DNA from: Promethearchaeota archaeon
Lineage (GTDB): Archaea > Asgardarchaeota > Lokiarchaeia > Helarchaeales > RDOG01
Reading direction: 5' to 3'
DNA length: 64,000 bases
Assembly (NCBI GenBank): GCA_011365055.1
Contig: RDOG01000003.1
Location: forward strand, 248,001 to 312,000
Every line of letters begins with the position of its first letter. The first letter of the stretch is position 1. This document shows positions 10,385 to 19,603 of this stretch, piece by piece. The notes beneath the pieces are model-generated. The model saw only the letters and a program-made list of their open reading frames with translations, had not been told where the DNA came from and ran no database searches. A program made the position numbers and the translations under genes.

Positions 10385-10565
10385 TTTTATTCTATTATTA
10401 CCTTTTTCTTTTATTAATACATAAAAGGCATAAACAGTTATTTAAATAAATAGTAATATTTAGCTTATTTAATGAGATTATATCTTATTTAAAATAAATC
10501 ATATATATCTAAGAATGATCTAGAACAAATTAAGTAAGTTTCAGAAAAAATTGGGGTTATAAAGT

Positions 10566-11714
10566 TTGGTGGAATGGTGTGGGGTGATTTTAGCAGGAGG
10601 AAAGGGAACAAGACTTTACCCTCTTACGAGAGACATTCCTAAACCAATGATTACTGTTACAAATAAGCCAATGATTCATTATGCTATTGATCTTCTACGT
10701 TATGCAGGAATAAATAAGATAATTATCGTCGTAAAACATTTTGGAGATAAAATAAAAGAGTATGTTGAAAAAACCGAATGGCATGTAGATGTTCGAGTTC
10801 CTAATGTTGATTCTTTAGATACTGCAGATGCTTTGAAGAAAGTCTCTCAATATATATCAAGTAATGAAAATATCATTGTTTCAATGGCTGATATTGTAAC
10901 AAACATCAATATAAAAGAATTTATGGAATATTCATTAAATAAAAATGCCTTTTCAACGATTAGTATGCTATCCAGTGACATGCCTAAACAATTTGGTGTA
11001 ATAATATTAGATCAAGATAATAAAATTCATTCCTTTTTAGAAAAACCTGCTACACATGAATTATACTTATCAAGTTTAGCAACAAAGCATTCTTCTGTGT
11101 ATTTACATACAAATTTGATAAATACTGGACTATATTATTTTAAAAACCAAATTTTAAACATTTTAAATGAAAATAACTCTTTAATGGATTTTGGAAAACA
11201 CGTATTTCCCTATCTCTTAGATAATAATTATGATTTATTTGGTTACATTTCAAAATATTATTGGATGGATGCGGGTAATCCTAAATTTTATTTGTATACA
11301 AATTGGGATCTTCTAAGAAAATGGGCTTATCCTATTGTACCGTTAGGTGAAGAAGTTCAAGAATATAAATGGATTGAAGAAAAAAATACCTGCAAAATAC
11401 ATCAAAATTCAATAATTGATCCACACGTTGTAATTGGAAAAAATACGCAGTTGGATGAACAAGTTGTAGTCGAGAATTTATCATCAATTGGTAAAAATGT
11501 ATATATTGGAAAAAATAGTCGAATAAGAGAATCTGTAATTTGGGATAATGTAAAAATAGGTTCAAATTGCCTAGTAAAAAGTTCAATAATATGTAATAAT
11601 GTTGAAATTGAAGATGAAGTAACGATATTAGATTGGTCAATCATTCCTCCTAATTCTAAAGTACCAAAAGGAACGCAAATAACAAATACCATTTATGAAG
11701 AAGGTATCATCTAA
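10566..11714 (+). CDS. Sugar-1-phosphate nucleotidyltransferase with left-handed beta-helix domain
   Basis: A 382-residue NDP-sugar pyrophosphorylase. The Rossmann-like N-terminus has the nucleotide loop LAGGKGTRLYPLT (residues 9-21) and the substrate lysine in IPKPM; residues from about 265 form hexapeptide repeats of a left-handed beta-helix. It would make an activated sugar such as ADP-, UDP- or GDP-glucose/mannose; the sequence does not fix which. Because a glycogen synthase is encoded nearby, supply of its glucosyl donor is the likely job. The start is TTG at 10566 after about 180 bp of AT-rich intergenic DNA. Its last 4 bp overlap the convergent phosphomutase-like gene, whose product resembles the C-terminal half of a fused form of this same enzyme. 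Confidence 0.88.
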   Translation: MVEWCGVILAGGKGTRLYPLTRDIPKPMITVTNKPMIHYAIDLLRYAGINKIIIVVKHFGDKIKEYVEKTEWHVDVRVPNVDSLDTADALKKVSQYISSNENIIVSMADIVTNINIKEFMEYSLNKNAFSTISMLSSDMPKQFGVIILDQDNKIHSFLEKPATHELYLSSLATKHSSVYLHTNLINTGLYYFKNQILNILNENNSLMDFGKHVFPYLLDNNYDLFGYISKYYWMDAGNPKFYLYTNWDLLRKWAYPIVPLGEEVQEYKWIEEKNTCKIHQNSIIDPHVVIGKNTQLDEQVVVENLSSIGKNVYIGKNSRIRESVIWDNVKIGSNCLVKSSIICNNVEIEDEVTILDWSIIPPNSKVPKGTQITNTIYEEGII

Positions 11715-13075
11715 GAAAATAATATTTCTTTAATTGTTTTTATTGCATTTTTGATAAATGTTTCATCATCTGATTCAGCGCTAAATGTTAAAATATTTTC
11801 GTTTAATCGAGGATTTATATTTATCCAACCTTTATCTATTCCAAAAAAGATTTTAATTCCTATTAAAGTATCAATAACATTATATTCAGACATGTATTTT
11901 GAAATATTTTCTTCTATTTTAAATTGAAATTTTTGAATGAGCTCTTCATTAACAGGAATTTGATCTTGAAATCTATTTTTTTTAGGAATTTTTTGTATTA
12001 TTTCACTTAATTTTAATTTATGTTTAACCATATATTCGCAAATTTTTAATGTTGTCAATATAGTATCTGAAAATGGGGCATATTCTGGAAATCTATATTT
12101 TCCACTATCGCTTCCTCCGAAACTAGCCCTGCTTGATCTTATAGATGATGAAATAGCACCTGGTTCGTTCAGAACTCTTCTTACAACTCCTCCCGCTTTT
12201 TTTACAATTTCATCAATTGTTTTAGTCGTAGATTCGGTGGTAATGATTATTTTTACATCATCATTTTTGATAATTTCTGAAACAAATAGCGTCAGTAAAT
12301 CGTCTGATTCAATATAATTGCCATTTTCATCAAAAAATAAAGCTCTTGAACCATCTACATCAAAACAGACTCCTAAATTTGCATCCGAAGTTTTAATTAT
12401 TTTTGATATTCTTCTTATAGAATTTATATTTGGATGAACATTATCTAAATCAGGTTCTTGACTGTTTAATAGAATCAAATCAATATTTAATTGATTCATT
12501 ATTGGTGGAATAATGCTTCCCATTGGTCCATTCGCACAATCTGCAACAACTATTAAATCTTTTGCTCTAATCAAGTTTTTATTAACAAATTGAGTTATAG
12601 CACTTTGATATATTTCTCCCACATCTTCCGCTTTAGATATTCTTCCAATTTCTTTTGGAGGCACGCGCTCTATTTTATTTTTAATTAAGGAATCAAATAA
12701 ACTTTTTATTTTTTTCTCCGAAAATTCAATTCCTCCTCTTTCATATATTTTAAATCCAGTATTTTCCTTAACGTTGTGCGAATTTGTAAATATGACTCCT
12801 CCATCAATAGCAAATCTTTTTATTGCAAATTGTAAAACTGGAGTAGGAACTGCAAATAAGTTAATCACATTTACCCCCGCGCTTAAAGCACCAGCTATAA
12901 AAGCCCGCTTTAACATTCTTGAGTCGACTCTATAATCTCTAGCGACAACGATTACGTTATTTTTTCCTGTTTCAGTTCCATAAACTGCACCTAGGGTTGC
13001 AGCTATCTCAGGTGTCATTTCTTCATTTGCTTTTGCTACAAACCTTCCATCAACAATAATTTTTTCAGTTATCAT
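11711..13075 (-). CDS. Phosphohexomutase-like protein with degenerate active site
   Basis: A 454-residue protein of the alpha-D-phosphohexomutase superfamily. Three key sites are altered: the phosphoserine loop reads TNSHNV (about residue 99) instead of TASHNP, the magnesium loop reads DVDGSR (about 240) with the third aspartate replaced by serine, and the sugar loop reads GGSDSG (about 318) instead of GGExSG. The N-terminal MTPEIAATLGAVYG and the phrase RDYRVDSRMLKRAFIAG recall the C-terminal domain of cyanobacterial-type proteins in which a nucleotidyltransferase is fused to a phosphomutase-like domain. It may be a weak mutase, or a regulatory partner of the nucleotidyltransferase encoded next to it. 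Family is firm, activity is uncertain. Confidence 0.8.
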   Translation of the reverse strand: MITEKIIVDGRFVAKANEEMTPEIAATLGAVYGTETGKNNVIVVARDYRVDSRMLKRAFIAGALSAGVNVINLFAVPTPVLQFAIKRFAIDGGVIFTNSHNVKENTGFKIYERGGIEFSEKKIKSLFDSLIKNKIERVPPKEIGRISKAEDVGEIYQSAITQFVNKNLIRAKDLIVVADCANGPMGSIIPPIMNQLNIDLILLNSQEPDLDNVHPNINSIRRISKIIKTSDANLGVCFDVDGSRALFFDENGNYIESDDLLTLFVSEIIKNDDVKIIITTESTTKTIDEIVKKAGGVVRRVLNEPGAISSSIRSSRASFGGSDSGKYRFPEYAPFSDTILTTLKICEYMVKHKLKLSEIIQKIPKKNRFQDQIPVNEELIQKFQFKIEENISKYMSEYNVIDTLIGIKIFFGIDKGWININPRLNENILTFSAESDDETFIKNAIKTIKEILFS

Positions 13076-13094
13076 TAAAATGTCCCCAATTTTT

Positions 13095-14522
13095 TCAATA
13101 GTTCGTTAATTTTTTATAAAGTTTTTCATATTTAAAAGCTGAAGACTTCCACGAAAAATCACAATTCATTGCATTAATCATTAATTTATTCCATCTTGGT
13201 TTATTAGCATAAAGTTTAATACTTTCTTTTATTGTATTTAAAAATTCTACAGACGAATAATTTAAAAAAGAAAATCCATTTCCCTTCTCATTTTTTCTTA
13301 TATCAATAATAGAATCATTCAAGCCACCTATTGCTCTTACAATAGGAATAGTTCCATATTTTAAGCTTATCATTTGATTTAAACCGCACGGTTCAAAACG
13401 TGAAGGCATTAAAAAAATATCTGAGCCAGCCTCAATTTTATGAGCTAATTCCTCATTGTATTCAAGGAATAATTTAAACCTATTTGGAAATTTTTCTTGT
13501 TTTTTTGAAAGTAATTCATGAAATTCTTGTTGTCCCGTTCCCAATATGATTAAATAAGTATTTAATTTCATAAAATCGTCAAAAATTTCCATTAATAGAT
13601 CCAAACCTTTTTGTGAAGTTAATCTAGTAATCATCCCAAAAAGGGGTAAATCTTTATTCGTGTTAAGAGATAATTCAAGCAATTTTTCTTTATTTTTTTT
13701 CTTATATTGTAAAGTATCGACATTAAATTGTTTCCAAATAAATTTATCTGAATCCGGATTCCAGATATCATAATCAATACCATTTAAAATGCCATATAAA
13801 GAGGTAGATCTTGAAATTAAATCATTTTTTAACCCAAATCCAAATTCATCTGTCTGTATCTCTCGTGCATAAGACTCAGATACCGTGTTGATGATGTCAG
13901 AATAATAAATTGCTCCTTTCATTAGATTATATTTGTCCCAAAATTCTATATTTTTCAAGATCGTATCTTCTTTTTTAATACCCAATGCATTTGGAATTCT
14001 TTCATCATCAATTCCTTGGAAAGCTAAATTATGAATTGTATATAATACTTTTATATTTTCATAAAATTTATCTTGTTTTAAGACCGTTTTTAATAAAATA
14101 GGGATTGCTGCGCTTTGCCAATCATTACAATGAATGATATCTGTTAAAATATTTAATATTTTCATGCCTTCAAGAACTGCTTTACTAAAAAATATGAATC
14201 TTTGCGAATTATCTTCATAATTATCGTATATTTCATCTCGATTATAAAATTCATGGCAGTCAATAAAATAATTAATCACATCTGTGTTCTGATTTTTATG
14301 TTTGTAAATACCTGCAGTTTCAGTAAAATTACTCACCGAAAAATTGCTTAAAATTTTTTCAAAGTCGAAAAGATCTCTATTAATTTGTTTATAAAAAGGG
14401 ATAAATACATTAATTTCATGATTCAATTCTTGTATAGCTTTAGGAAGTGCACTTGAAACATCCCCTAAACCTCCTACTTTGGCATAAGGGTACAACTCAG
14501 ATGCTACAAATAAGATTTTCAT
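13095..14522 (-). CDS. glgA: Glycogen/starch synthase, GT5 family
   Basis: A 475-residue GT-B glycosyltransferase of the GlgA type. The ADP-glucose-binding motif KVGGLGDV is at residues 15-22, directly after the first strand MKILFVASE. The second nucleotide domain carries PSRFEPCGLNQM with the conserved glutamates and a C-terminal GGLNDSI segment. It should elongate linear alpha-1,4-glucan from an NDP-glucose donor in the cytoplasm. It lies 19 bp upstream (in its own direction) of the phosphomutase-like gene, so the two probably share a transcript. Length and motifs fit the bacterial GT5 form rather than the archaeal GT3-like or trehalose-type transferases. Confidence 0.92.
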   Translation of the reverse strand: MKILFVASELYPYAKVGGLGDVSSALPKAIQELNHEINVFIPFYKQINRDLFDFEKILSNFSVSNFTETAGIYKHKNQNTDVINYFIDCHEFYNRDEIYDNYEDNSQRFIFFSKAVLEGMKILNILTDIIHCNDWQSAAIPILLKTVLKQDKFYENIKVLYTIHNLAFQGIDDERIPNALGIKKEDTILKNIEFWDKYNLMKGAIYYSDIINTVSESYAREIQTDEFGFGLKNDLISRSTSLYGILNGIDYDIWNPDSDKFIWKQFNVDTLQYKKKNKEKLLELSLNTNKDLPLFGMITRLTSQKGLDLLMEIFDDFMKLNTYLIILGTGQQEFHELLSKKQEKFPNRFKLFLEYNEELAHKIEAGSDIFLMPSRFEPCGLNQMISLKYGTIPIVRAIGGLNDSIIDIRKNEKGNGFSFLNYSSVEFLNTIKESIKLYANKPRWNKLMINAMNCDFSWKSSAFKYEKLYKKLTNY

Positions 14523-14600
14523 AATTAACTTTAAAAAATAATATAGTAAAAATGTGTTGTAATTAAAAAAAAAACATTTGATCTTGCAAACTTGATTGCC

Positions 14601-15932
14601 ATGAAAATATTTTTAGTCTCGATTCAATTCATTCCTCATATTACAGGTGGGGGAGGTATCGTTGTTAGAGATTTATCTTTAGAATTAGTTAAAGCTGGTG
14701 ATGATGTAACCGTGATTGCCCTAGGTCTACAAGATAAAGAAGAAGAAATCATTGAAATAAAAGATGGAACAGGCATTTATCCAATAAAAGTCAAACGATT
14801 TTTTACATCTGATTCTAAAAACATAAAAGATCCTTATCAAGGAACTAAAAAAGAAGAATTTAAACGATTTGAGGAATTTACAAATCAAGTATTAAATTAT
14901 TTGAAAGATCAAAATGGTATTATTCATCTACATGGTCATTATGAAATCCCTTCTTTAGCTAAAAGAATAAAAGAAGAAGGAAAAAAGAATCCTATAATAA
15001 TTACTTACAGCGCACTCGAATCCATTGCGCTTGAATCAAAACGAATTATAGATGATTATGCACTTAAATATATCAAAGAAAAGGAAGAAGTTGGACTAAG
15101 ATATTGTGATATTGCAATAGTAAATAGTGAGAAAGTAAGAGCTCAATTAAAATCTATGTATCCAAATTCATTTTCTGAAAAAAAAGTGATAGTTCTTTCC
15201 AATTATGTATCAAATGAACATATTTATTTCAAAAAATTTGATGATAAGGACCTTTTACATGTAAGAAGAAAATATGGAATTAGCGAGACAAATAGATTAA
15301 TTTATCATATTGGACGATTTGATAAAATAAAAGGTATAGAGTATTTAATCCAAGCAATGGATTTAGTCTCACCAAAGATCAGCGATAATATATCTGTTTT
15401 GATAGTTGGATTTTTAGAAGAAAAACAAATTGAGTATTTTGATTATTTATATAAATTAGCTCAAGAGATTACTTCTAAAAATGAGAATCTAGAAATAAAA
15501 TTTCATCCTAGAGCTATTGAGATTGATGATAGATTATCATTATTAGATACTTGCTCTTTTTTTGTAACTCCTGCTATACTGGAACCTTTTGGTTTAACAA
15601 CATTAGAAGCTTGGTCAAGAGGAAAAGCGGTAATAAGAAGTGATAATGAAGGTAGCCGATTTTTATTTAATATAAAAAATCACATCCCAACACCATATTT
15701 AAAAAAACCTGAAGGATTAATAGTAAATTTTGAATCTGAAAGAACAAAAAATTTATCCGAGGCTATCTTATATTTACTAAAAAATCCTGAAATAACTAAA
15801 AAAATGGGTGAACTAGGGCGTAAATTAGCCCTACAAAATTATTCTTGGAAAAAACCTATTAAAATCTATAGAAAAATATACCAAAAAATAGAAAAAAGAA
15901 ATAATAAAAATATCAAAATAAATAAAAATTAG
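14601..15932 (+). CDS. GT4-family glycosyltransferase
   Basis: A roughly 443-residue GT-B glycosyltransferase. The N-terminal glycine-rich loop is in HITGGGGIVVRDLS, and the C-terminal domain carries the EX7E signature in EPFGLTTLEAWSRGKAV. The last 15 residues are lysine- and asparagine-rich. It lies divergent to glgA inside the polyglucan island and may act in glucan priming, an alternative glucan synthesis route or surface glycan synthesis; nothing in the sequence decides. Start: ATG 14601; the TTG three codons earlier (14592) is an alternative and neither has a clear Shine-Dalgarno, so the mRNA may be nearly leaderless. Confidence 0.85.
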   Translation: MKIFLVSIQFIPHITGGGGIVVRDLSLELVKAGDDVTVIALGLQDKEEEIIEIKDGTGIYPIKVKRFFTSDSKNIKDPYQGTKKEEFKRFEEFTNQVLNYLKDQNGIIHLHGHYEIPSLAKRIKEEGKKNPIIITYSALESIALESKRIIDDYALKYIKEKEEVGLRYCDIAIVNSEKVRAQLKSMYPNSFSEKKVIVLSNYVSNEHIYFKKFDDKDLLHVRRKYGISETNRLIYHIGRFDKIKGIEYLIQAMDLVSPKISDNISVLIVGFLEEKQIEYFDYLYKLAQEITSKNENLEIKFHPRAIEIDDRLSLLDTCSFFVTPAILEPFGLTTLEAWSRGKAVIRSDNEGSRFLFNIKNHIPTPYLKKPEGLIVNFESERTKNLSEAILYLLKNPEITKKMGELGRKLALQNYSWKKPIKIYRKIYQKIEKRNNKNIKINKN

Positions 15933-15942
15933 AACTTATTAA

Positions 15943-17640
15943 CTACCGACTTCTCCATCTTGGTTGTGTTTTTAATAACCAGGCTCTATCAGCGTATTCT
16001 CTAACCATTCTATTCGTATTGAAATAAGCTATCAATCGAATTGCATTTTTCATACGTTCATACCATTCTTTTTTCCTTTTATAATACATTGGAATTATCT
16101 CTTTTTCTAATTTTCGGTAAATTTCTGCAGCATCTGCCTCATCATCATTAATTTCTGCCTTAGGATCATCCGGTCCTGGTCCAATTGACCATCCAGCCAT
16201 TCCACCTGATATTGCATATCCTTCTAACCACCAACCATCTAAAACACTAAAATTTAATACGCCGTTAAATGCTGCCTTCATACCACTTGTACCAGAAGCT
16301 TCCAAATATCTTCTAGGAGTATTAAGCCATATATCACAACCAGATACTAATAATTTAGAAAGATCCATATCATAATTTTCTAAAAATGTTAAACCAACTC
16401 TATAATTATCCCAAAGATAACTAGAAGCTGCATAAAGATCTTTTATTAACTGTTTTGCTTGATTATCTCTTGGATGTGCTTTACCCGCAAAAATAAATTG
16501 AACTTTATTTTTACATAATTTCCCAAGTTTATCTAAATCCCTAAGAATCAAATTAGCCCTTTTATATAACGCCACGCGTCTCGAAAATCCGATAGTTAAA
16601 AGATTATTCTTTAATAATACCCATGAATGGCTCTTTTGGTAATCAAGTAATTCTTTTTTACAAAGATTATGAAGTCTCATTAATTCATTACCATCAAAAA
16701 TATATGAATGTTCAAATACTGATTGTTTAAACACCCAATTTGGGAAATTCATTTCATAGAATTCAGCAAGAATGGGATTAATCCATGTTTTAAGATGTAT
16801 TCCATTTGTAATTCCGTCAATTGGATGGTCTGGAAACATCTTTTGCGTGATGTCCATATGTTTCTTTGAGACTCCATTAACATATTTGCTTAAATTGAGC
16901 CCTAATTTGGTCATATTTAATTCATCTACTCCCGCTAATTCTCTTATATTAGAAGGAATAGATCCATTTTTGAATACATCATTTACTAAATCATATGGAA
17001 AACGATCATGACCAGCTGGTACTGGTGTGTGAGTGGTAAAGACTGTCCTTTTTTTTACTTCTTCTTCATTTCCATTAAATCGATTTAAAAGCTCTAGAGT
17101 AAGAAAAGCGGCATGTCCTTCATTCATGTGATAAGTTTCGATATCTTCGAATCCCAAAGATTCTAAAATTTTTACTCCTCCCATGCCTAAAATTATTTCC
17201 TGGGCAATTCTCTGAAAAGGAGTCGCATCATATAAAACTCTTGTGAAATTTTTTTGCCAATCCTCATTGCCCTCAATATTTGTATCTAATAAATAAACTG
17301 GAACAACATGACCTGTTATTCCTAAAATTTCATAAACCCAAGCTCCTACTAATACATCTTTTCCTTGAATGTTGATCTTAACTGCAACAGGAGCAGTTTT
17401 AAATTGGTCAGAAAATTCCCAACGAATATCTTTTTCAACTTGATTTCCATAAAAATCTATCATTTGGTAAAAATAACCATTATTGTATGCTAAGGTTATT
17501 CCAACTATCGGGATCTCAAGGTCAGCACAAGATCTTAGTGTATCACCTGCTAAAACACCAAGACCTCCACTATAAGTTGGAATATCCGATTCCAGAGCTA
17601 TTTCCATGCTAAAATACGCTACTTTTATTTTTTTCTCCAT
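15943..17640 (-). CDS. glgP: Alpha-glucan phosphorylase, short GT35 form
   Basis: A 565-residue glycogen phosphorylase of the short prokaryotic type. It starts KVAYFSMEIALESDIPTYSGGLG, contains HMNEGHAAF, and has the pyridoxal-phosphate lysine in EASGTSGMKAAFNG (about residue 456), followed by DGWWLEGY. It releases glucose 1-phosphate from the non-reducing ends of alpha-1,4-glucan and so provides the degradative arm of this island; the product could feed the nucleotidyltransferase or GalT-like enzyme encoded nearby. Its stop lies 10 bp from that of the convergent GT4 gene. The GalT-like gene is upstream on the same strand, about 105 bp away. Confidence 0.93.
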   Translation of the reverse strand: MEKKIKVAYFSMEIALESDIPTYSGGLGVLAGDTLRSCADLEIPIVGITLAYNNGYFYQMIDFYGNQVEKDIRWEFSDQFKTAPVAVKINIQGKDVLVGAWVYEILGITGHVVPVYLLDTNIEGNEDWQKNFTRVLYDATPFQRIAQEIILGMGGVKILESLGFEDIETYHMNEGHAAFLTLELLNRFNGNEEEVKKRTVFTTHTPVPAGHDRFPYDLVNDVFKNGSIPSNIRELAGVDELNMTKLGLNLSKYVNGVSKKHMDITQKMFPDHPIDGITNGIHLKTWINPILAEFYEMNFPNWVFKQSVFEHSYIFDGNELMRLHNLCKKELLDYQKSHSWVLLKNNLLTIGFSRRVALYKRANLILRDLDKLGKLCKNKVQFIFAGKAHPRDNQAKQLIKDLYAASSYLWDNYRVGLTFLENYDMDLSKLLVSGCDIWLNTPRRYLEASGTSGMKAAFNGVLNFSVLDGWWLEGYAISGGMAGWSIGPGPDDPKAEINDDEADAAEIYRKLEKEIIPMYYKRKKEWYERMKNAIRLIAYFNTNRMVREYADRAWLLKTQPRWRSR

Positions 17641-17746
17641 TTTAATTCAGCTTCAATCTTCTATTACTTGATGAATTGCGTAGATTTTAATAGATATTTT
17701 AAAATATATCTTTTTTCGTTAAATCAAAAATATATATGCTTATAAA

Positions 17747-18766
17747 TTACTTCCAAGTATCTCGGATTTTTTTTGCAACAACTTCTGGTGCTTCATAAGA
17801 TAAAGCTATTTTATGAGCCAATTCGGCAAACCCTCTATCAGAAACATCTAAATTTCTAATAGGGCGAGACCATATATATCCGGATATTCTAAAATAATCT
17901 GATTTTTCATTGAATCTCAGAGATAAAATAGTCATGTTAATAGAATAAATTCCCATTTGATCATATGCTTTGAATATTTTGCTAATACCAGTTGCTATGT
18001 CCACAATTCTTTCTAATTTGCCTATTGGAAATGAACTATCTATATCCGAAACAAAAAAAACTTCATCTTGTCCTGCAATAGGACAATAGCTCGTCATAAA
18101 ATTACAACTACCCTGTTTACCTATCCATCGTTTCCCTAATTTTTCTTCTTCTTTTATTAGATCCTGAAAAAAATTCGTTTTATTTTCTTTTAAATAATTA
18201 TTACCTTCCATTATAAGGTGATATAAAAGAGGATTTGGAACTGGAGTGCAGATTAATTGTAGGTGGGGATGCAGGACCGATGATGCAGAAGGTCTTAAAA
18301 AATTCATATTAATCGTTGGATAAAAAATTTGGTCCTTTATCTCTGCTTTCTTTTTAAAATATTGTTCACTTAATTCTAGTGCGTCTGTTAATTGTTGAAT
18401 GGTAATATCTTTCAAATAAACTGATTCAGCTTCAGTTATTCTACATATTGCAATATCTGCCCAACTAAATAAATTTGGAAAAATTAAAGCTTCATTTTTC
18501 TTTAATCTCCCGAATTCTGGGAATTCTGGCGTTTCTTCTTCATAATTTTTAAAATAATGAACACGAGGTGTAAATAAGTCCTTTAATTTGTCTTCCGAAA
18601 CCTCGAATGGGGTATATGAACTTCTATTGGTGGAAACTGCACTCCAAAACCATTTTAATAAAGGATGAAACCTGATCTCAGTTGTATAATTATCTTTAGC
18701 TGTTTTTTTTAATTTTGATGGGAGTTTTAATTTGATTGGTATGGTTATTTTTTTAAAATCAATCAT
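17747..18766 (-). CDS. GalT-like HIT-superfamily nucleotidylyltransferase
   Basis: A 339-residue protein related to galactose-1-phosphate uridylyltransferase. The catalytic histidine motif is HPHLQLI (about residues 164-170), and the N-terminal half has the family's NEALIFPNLF and WADIAIC segments. The zinc-binding cysteine pair of bacterial GalT is not obvious. It could exchange sugar 1-phosphates on UDP-sugars, or act as an NDP-glucose phosphorylase. Location beside glucan phosphorylase suggests handling of glucose 1-phosphate. A GGGAGAG run lies about 9 bases before the ATG. Confidence 0.78.
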   Translation of the reverse strand: MIDFKKITIPIKLKLPSKLKKTAKDNYTTEIRFHPLLKWFWSAVSTNRSSYTPFEVSEDKLKDLFTPRVHYFKNYEEETPEFPEFGRLKKNEALIFPNLFSWADIAICRITEAESVYLKDITIQQLTDALELSEQYFKKKAEIKDQIFYPTINMNFLRPSASSVLHPHLQLICTPVPNPLLYHLIMEGNNYLKENKTNFFQDLIKEEEKLGKRWIGKQGSCNFMTSYCPIAGQDEVFFVSDIDSSFPIGKLERIVDIATGISKIFKAYDQMGIYSINMTILSLRFNEKSDYFRISGYIWSRPIRNLDVSDRGFAELAHKIALSYEAPEVVAKKIRDTWK

Positions 18767-19020
18767 ACATTTATCTCTCCCACTTTATCTTTCCTTTAAT
18801 AATTTTAATAATTAAATTAAAATTTCAAATTATATTTCTCTTAAAATTATATATTATCTAATTTTTATACCTTTACAAAATTTTAAATTAATATATAAAA
18901 GATATGAGAGCTTTTCTATTAAATTATAGCATAATTAGAAACGTATTAAGTATAATTGAAAATATATATCAAGGTTAAAAAATGAATCAAGTTGATTCCG
19001 ACCTTAAAAACCTATTATAA

Positions 19021-19566
19021 TCATAATTTTTCTATACCCCCAGATTCTAATGCATTAATTAATGAAATAATAACTATTGCTGTGATTTCATCCCGAATCT
19101 CTTCCCAGGATTTTCCTGATCCAGATAAAATTCCTTTACAGTCGTTCCATGCATTATCACTAAAATCAATATAAATCCCATTTTCTTTATGAAGATATTC
19201 CCAAGTAAAAGGGAATAATTGACAAATATTTGGTCTTACCGGATATATTTTACATCTCGAGATTTCTCCTTTCATCTCATTAAAGACACAAATTCCATCA
19301 TTACGAACAATTTTTAAAAAATACGCTTCCTTTTTTATTCGATAATTATGGTGAATTGATTTTTTAATTCGATCAATCTCTTTTTTTTTGATATAAGTTC
19401 TTTGAAATTCATTTATGTCAATTTTTAAATAAGTAGCAATAGTTTTAATTTCTTGGAATGTAAGCTCTATTCCCCTATTTTTACAACATCTACCACAAGA
19501 AATACAAGTGAATCCAGATTTAACTAATCTTTCTGAAACAAAACGCTTTAAATTTCCAATATTCAA
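19021..19566 (-). CDS. YkgJ-family cysteine-cluster protein
   Basis: A 181-residue protein with the N-terminal cluster CISCGRCC (cysteines 21, 24, 27, 28) and later C-IYPVRPNIC-QLFPF, the pattern of the YkgJ/UPF0153 family (putative zinc- or iron-chelating domain). Its function is not established. The start is a TTG at 19566 with AAGGA 6 bases upstream. It lies 37 bp downstream of the giant surface protein gene on... the opposite side of the coding order: the giant gene ends upstream of nothing else, and this gene reads the same way but begins before that gene's stop in map order, so they are separate transcription neighbours only. C-terminal residues past 150 are helical and unremarkable. 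Confidence 0.82.
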   Translation of the reverse strand: MNIGNLKRFVSERLVKSGFTCISCGRCCKNRGIELTFQEIKTIATYLKIDINEFQRTYIKKKEIDRIKKSIHHNYRIKKEAYFLKIVRNDGICVFNEMKGEISRCKIYPVRPNICQLFPFTWEYLHKENGIYIDFSDNAWNDCKGILSGSGKSWEEIRDEITAIVIISLINALESGGIEKL

Positions 19567-19603
19567 TATAAATCCTTCAAAAGATTAGTAAAGAATAAAA
19601 ATT

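Noticed and set aside
11332..11692. Two minus-strand frames within the nucleotidyltransferase gene
   Set aside because: They mirror the hexapeptide-repeat coding region and encode low-complexity hydrophobic sequence.
18767..19020. 254-bp gap checked for a tRNA or small RNA
   Set aside because: Only AT-rich DNA; no cloverleaf, no GC-rich stem and no repeat.
18992..19174. Plus-strand frame of about 60 codons before and over the YkgJ-like gene
   Set aside because: It overlaps the conserved cysteine protein on the other strand and has no motif.
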